This document shows, piece after piece, positions 3,556 to 5,163 of a DNA stretch of 5,163 bases (the first letter of the stretch is position 1; the number at the start of each line of letters is the position of its first letter). Below the pieces are notes generated by a model. That model worked only from the letters and a program-made list of their open reading frames with translations, was not told where the DNA came from and did no database searches. Source of the stretch: Gemmatimonadota bacterium (lineage in GTDB: Bacteria > Gemmatimonadota > Gemmatimonadetes > Gemmatimonadales > GWC2-71-9); the NCBI GenBank assembly GCA_003222235.1, contig QHVD01000178.1, positions 1 through 5,163 on the forward strand. The letters run 5' to 3'. A program made the position numbers and the translations under genes.

Positions 3556-5163
3556 CGAGCCATCCCACCCAGCCCGAATGCGGAATGCGGAGTGCGGAAT
3601 GGACAACAAGTGCGGAATGCGGAGTGCGGAGTGCGGAATTTCAGTGAAAGGTCGTGCCGCGGCACGACGCTCACCCGAACACTCCGCATTCCGCATTCCG
3701 CATTCCGCATCGGACTCACGCCGCCACTCCCTTCCGGGTCCGGAACCGATTCTCCGTGCCGTCGAGGAGCCGCCGGATGTTCGCCCGGTGCGAGTACACG
3801 ATCAGCAGCGCGAGCGCGAGGCTCGCCCAGAACGTGTATGGCGCCGCCGGCCGGGTGAGCCGCACCCAGAGCGGGAACAGGACCGCCACCGTGAGTGAGG
3901 CCACGGACACGTATCCGAACGCCCAGAGCATGCCGACCCAGATCGGAAGCGAGATCGCGACCGCGAGCGGGGCCAGGGCGAGGAAGACGCCGCCGGCCGT
4001 GGCGACCCCCTTCCCTCCCCGGAATCCAACATAGGGCGAGTACACGTGGCCAAGGACGGCGGCGAGGCCGAGCACCACGGGGACCCACGCCGGCCCGCCG
4101 GACAACGAACCGAGAACCCCGACCGACAGGGCTCCCTTTGCCGCGTCGATGAGAGCGACGGGAATGGCGTACTTCCACCCCAGCACGCGGTACACGTTCG
4201 TGGCGCCGAGGTTTCTCGAGCCGTGCTCGCGGAGGTCTGGTGACCGGCGAGCCGCCGAACCGCCACGCCGCGCGGAAGCCGTTCAGGAGATACCGTGTGT
4301 AGGATTCCGGAATCGCCTCGGGGCGGTTGGAAACGACGGCGAACCGGGGGGGCGCAGTGCCGATCTGGGCCGCGTACAGCAGCCGCACCGACTCACCCAC
4401 GGGCTGGGGAGGCTGCTGCTGCCGGACGAGCCCCTCGAGCACCTCGTTGACCTCGTGAGTCGGGATCCGTTTCTCCCGCTCCCCGGCGACCTCGAGGATG
4501 AGATCGAGGAGCTTCGTCACCCGCTGGCCGGTCTTGGCGGACACGTACAGGAACGGAACGAACTGCAGGAACGGCGCGCGCTCCTTCAGCACCCCCTCCC
4601 CCCTCACCCCGGTGTTCGCGTCCTTCTCCTCAATCAGGTCCCACTTGTTCACCGCGATGATCAGCGCGGCGCCCTGGTCCCAGGCGTCGTTCGCGATCTT
4701 CAGGTCCTGCACGGGCATCCCTTCGCCCGCGTCCACGACGAGGACGCAGACGTCGGCGCGCTCGATGGCGCGCGCCGTCCGCAGCGTCGCGTAGAACTCG
4801 ATGTCGTCATCGACCTTGCTGCGCTTCCGGAGCCCCGCGGTGTCGATGAACACGAGGGTGCGACCCTGATAGCGAAGCGAAGTGTCGATCGCATCGCGCG
4901 TGGTCCCAGGCTCGGGCGCCACGACCAGACGCTCCTCGCCCAACAGGCGGTTCACGAGACTCGACTTCCCCACGTTGGGCCGGCCCACCACGGCGACACG
5001 GATAAGCGCGGCCTCATCCCCTGACCCACTCTCCCCAGTGCGGTCCTCACCCCCTGACCCCCTCTCCGTTCCGGAGAGGGGGAACTCACCCCTCCCATCG
5101 TTCCCCCTCTCCCGAAGGGAGAGGGGGTCAGGGGGTGAGGACAAACGGGGGTCAGAGGGTGAG
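3552..5163 (-). CDS. der: GTPase Der (EngA), second GTPase and KH domains; partial, 3' end disrupted
   Basis: Der is a double-GTPase needed for 50S ribosomal subunit assembly. The visible part holds GTPase domain 2 with P-loop GRPNVGKSS (about 4959-4985), PGTTRD (about 4893-4910), DTAGLRKRSKVDDDIEFY, the G3 region (from about 4844 down), NKWD (about 4638-4649) and SAK (about 4533-4541). A KH-like C-terminal domain follows from about THEVNEVL to RFGGSPV (about 4463 down to 4242). The KH domain is specific to Der and excludes Era or TrmE-type GTPases. GTPase domain 1 is not in the window. The frame is open to the right edge through a palindromic repeat cluster, so the 5' end is unknown; a TTG at 5144 is not a convincing start. 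On the left, Der similarity stops at about 4242. The frame then runs on as an out-of-frame shadow of plsY and the repeat element to a TGA at 3552, giving some 230 meaningless Arg/Gly-rich residues. The intact gene probably ended within 10-20 codons of 4242. Confidence 0.9.
   Translation of the reverse strand, partial: SPSDPRLSSPPDPLSLRERGNDGRGEFPLSGTERGSGGEDRTGESGSGDEAALIRVAVVGRPNVGKSSLVNRLLGEERLVVAPEPGTTRDAIDTSLRYQGRTLVFIDTAGLRKRSKVDDDIEFYATLRTARAIERADVCVLVVDAGEGMPVQDLKIANDAWDQGAALIIAVNKWDLIEEKDANTGVRGEGVLKERAPFLQFVPFLYVSAKTGQRVTKLLDLILEVAGEREKRIPTHEVNEVLEGLVRQQQPPQPVGESVRLLYAAQIGTAPPRFAVVSNRPEAIPESYTRYLLNGFRAAWRFGGSPVTRPPRARLEKPRRHERVPRAGVEVRHSRRSHRRGKGSPVGRGSRFVVRRAGVGPRGARPRRRPWPRVLALCWIPGREGGRHGRRRLPRPGPARGRDLASDLGRHALGVRIRVRGLTHGGGPVPALGAAHPAGGAIHVLGEPRARAADRVLAPGEHPAAPRRHGESVPDPEGSGGVSPMRNAECGMRSVRVSVVPRHDLSLKFRTPHSAFRTCCPFRTPHSAFGLGGMAR
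3556..3715. repeat. Heptamer repeat element between plsY and gpsA
   Basis: This 160-bp gap between the plsY stop and the gpsA start is largely occupied by short repeats with the 7-bp unit GAATGCG and its variant GAGTGCG. On the plus strand there are two direct arrays, about 3576-3602 (3-4 units) and about 3609-3640 (4-5 units), separated by a short spacer. About 40 bp further on lies an inverted array at 3680-3710 (CGCATTC units). At least 19 bp of the first array (3576-3594) is a perfect reverse complement of part of the last one. The central part holds an 18-bp perfect palindrome. The layout, with outer inverted heptamer arms and a central hairpin, looks like a small dispersed repetitive or MITE-like element rather than a gene. 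It recalls the short tandem heptamer repeats (STRR) of some cyanobacteria, but similarity of origin is not implied. No promoter or coding potential was recognised. Confidence 0.85.
3651..3668. repeat. Perfect 18-bp palindrome
   Basis: GTCGTGCCGCGGCACGAC equals its own reverse complement. It lies at the centre of the heptamer repeat element between plsY and gpsA. As RNA it would form a GC-rich stem with a small loop. No T-run follows on either strand, so it is not a standard intrinsic terminator. It could be a protein binding site, the core of the repetitive element, or an RNA-stabilising hairpin at the 3' end of plsY. Confidence 0.8.
3716..4237 (-). CDS. plsY: Acyl-phosphate:glycerol-3-phosphate acyltransferase, 5'-truncated
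   Basis: PlsY is the inner-membrane enzyme that moves an acyl group from acyl-phosphate (made by PlsX) to the sn-1 position of glycerol-3-phosphate, giving lysophosphatidate. Three conserved motifs are visible: HGSRNLGATN (4196-4225), a motif-2 segment YVGFRGGKGVAT (about 3998-4033) and the motif-3 segment YSHRANIRRLLDGTENR (about 3746-3796). Several hydrophobic membrane segments lie between them. The family normally begins with about 30-35 residues containing a first membrane helix of the LLGSIPFG type. Here those codons are absent: upstream of about 4237 the sequence is Der-coding in another frame. The plsY frame has no start before a GTG at 4195, which would exclude motif 1, and it meets a TGA near 4281. 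As written the gene cannot make a normal enzyme. A real deletion or an assembly collapse are both possible; an essential function favours the latter unless another acyltransferase exists. gpsA follows after a repeat-filled gap. Confidence 0.9.
   Translation of the reverse strand, partial: DLREHGSRNLGATNVYRVLGWKYAIPVALIDAAKGALSVGVLGSLSGGPAWVPVVLGLAAVLGHVYSPYVGFRGGKGVATAGGVFLALAPLAVAISLPIWVGMLWAFGYVSVASLTVAVLFPLWVRLTRPAAPYTFWASLALALLIVYSHRANIRRLLDGTENRFRTRKGVAA
4235..4243. other. der-plsY deletion junction
   Basis: Der homology in one minus-strand frame ends around the GGSPV codons (4242-4256), while PlsY homology in a second minus-strand frame begins around the DLREHGS codons (4217-4237). No gap separates them. 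The Der C-terminal strand and stop, any intergenic spacer, and the PlsY start with its first helix are all missing. Comparing with usual family lengths, about 100-160 bp would be absent; this is an estimate. The boundary is read from motif positions and could move by several bases. Confidence 0.8.
5012..5036. repeat. Degenerate half-copy of the REP-like unit
   Basis: The stretch starting CCTCATCCCCTGACCCACTC closely follows the order of the REP-like left arm (CCTCACCCCCTGACCCCCTC, 5045-5064) with a few substitutions. It lacks its own pairing arm. It encodes the residues directly before the Der GTPase 2 domain (about GESGSGDEA), so decayed repeat sequence appears to form the domain linker. Confidence 0.55.
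5043..5142. repeat. REP-like double palindrome inside the der reading frame
   Basis: The 25 bp at 5043-5067 are a perfect reverse complement of 5118-5142, with no mismatch. Each half also folds alone. On the left, CCCCCTCTCC (5058-5067) pairs with GGAGAGGGGG (5073-5082) around a 5-nt loop. On the right, CCCCCTCTCCC (5103-5113) pairs with GGGAGAGGGGG (5117-5127) around a GAA loop. Two head-to-head hairpins of this kind match the layout of REP/BIME elements, and CCCTCTCC...GGAGAGGG repeats of this sort are common in GC-rich environmental bacteria. Unlike typical REPs, this one lies in an open frame continuous with der, adding a Ser/Gly/Arg/Pro-rich peptide (for example SLRERGNDGRGEFPLS) before GTPase domain 2. 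Neither hairpin is followed by a T-run. Confidence 0.88.
5143..5163. repeat. Partial REP-like copy at the right window edge
   Basis: ACGGGGGTCAGAGGGTGAG (about 5145-5163) repeats the GGGGGTCAGGGGGTGAG order of the right arm (5123-5139) with a substitution and small spacing changes. This suggests the repeat cluster continues beyond the window. It is cut by the edge, so its extent is unknown. Confidence 0.5.

Noticed and set aside
3556..3696. N-terminal extension of GpsA starting in the repeat element
   Set aside because: The extra residues translate the heptamer repeats (IPHSALRIPH-like); the Rossmann motif starts right after GTG 3555, as the family expects.
3576..3710. CRISPR array
   Set aside because: Units are only 7 bp, tandem and without unique spacers, and no cas gene is nearby.
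3164..3898. Plus-strand open frames through the heptamer arrays
   Set aside because: They exist because 7-bp repeats lack stops in these frames; no family motif and no plausible start context.
5058..5127. Intrinsic terminators at the two GC-rich hairpins
   Set aside because: No T-run follows either stem on either strand, and the hairpins lie inside an open der frame.
5142..5144. TTG at 5144 as the der start
   Set aside because: The frame is open further upstream to the window edge, the codon lies within the repeat, and Der should have another GTPase domain before this point.
1..5163. tRNA, rRNA, riboswitch or insertion-sequence transposase genes
   Set aside because: No cloverleaf, rRNA segment, riboswitch core or transposase motif was recognised on either strand by reading; a covariance-model search was not possible.

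Overview
The window is a GC-rich (roughly 70% by eye) bacterial chromosomal segment. Every recognisable gene lies on the minus strand, so transcription runs from high to low coordinates. The order is der (C-terminal part) > plsY (5'-truncated) > gpsA > MerR-type regulator > family 2 glycosyltransferase > surE > pcm > start of a probable DedA-family membrane protein. GTG starts, extreme GC at third positions, the gene order and dispersed short palindromic repeats would fit an environmental, probably metagenome-derived lineage such as Methylomirabilota/Rokubacteria or a deltaproteobacterial relative. That placement is inference; no marker gene here fixes the taxonomy.

Region 5012-5163 is a cluster of REP-like palindromes, including a perfect 25-bp inverted repeat. 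It is open in frame with the second GTPase domain of Der, at the place where the linker to the first GTPase domain should be. Region 4242-4985 encodes the Der second GTPase domain and most of its KH-like domain. At about 4235-4243 the sequence passes directly from Der codons to PlsY codons in another frame. The Der C-terminus and stop are missing, and so are the PlsY start and first membrane helix. This is best explained by a deletion of very roughly 100-160 bp, either real or an assembly error. The rest of plsY runs to 3716. The 160-bp gap 3556-3715 before gpsA is filled by tandem and inverted GAATGCG-type heptamers around a perfect 18-bp palindrome.

From gpsA (start 3555) to the left edge the genes form a tight polycistron. 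Successive genes overlap by 4 bp (ATGA), 17 bp, 4 bp (ATGA), 19 bp and 8 bp, which implies translational coupling. No terminator, promoter, tRNA or rRNA was recognised.

Functionally, GpsA makes sn-glycerol-3-phosphate and PlsY acylates it, the first steps of phospholipid synthesis. Der acts in 50S ribosome assembly. SurE (nucleotidase) and Pcm (isoaspartyl repair) are a classic stress and stationary-phase pair. The glycosyltransferase resembles polyprenyl-phosphate sugar transferases, and the DedA family includes lipid-carrier recycling proteins, so an envelope theme is plausible but unproven. I found no clear novel system. The most notable signals are the der-plsY junction, the palindromic repeat inside the der reading frame, the heptamer repeat element, and a G9 run that sets gpsA one -1 frameshift away from fusion with the MerR gene.
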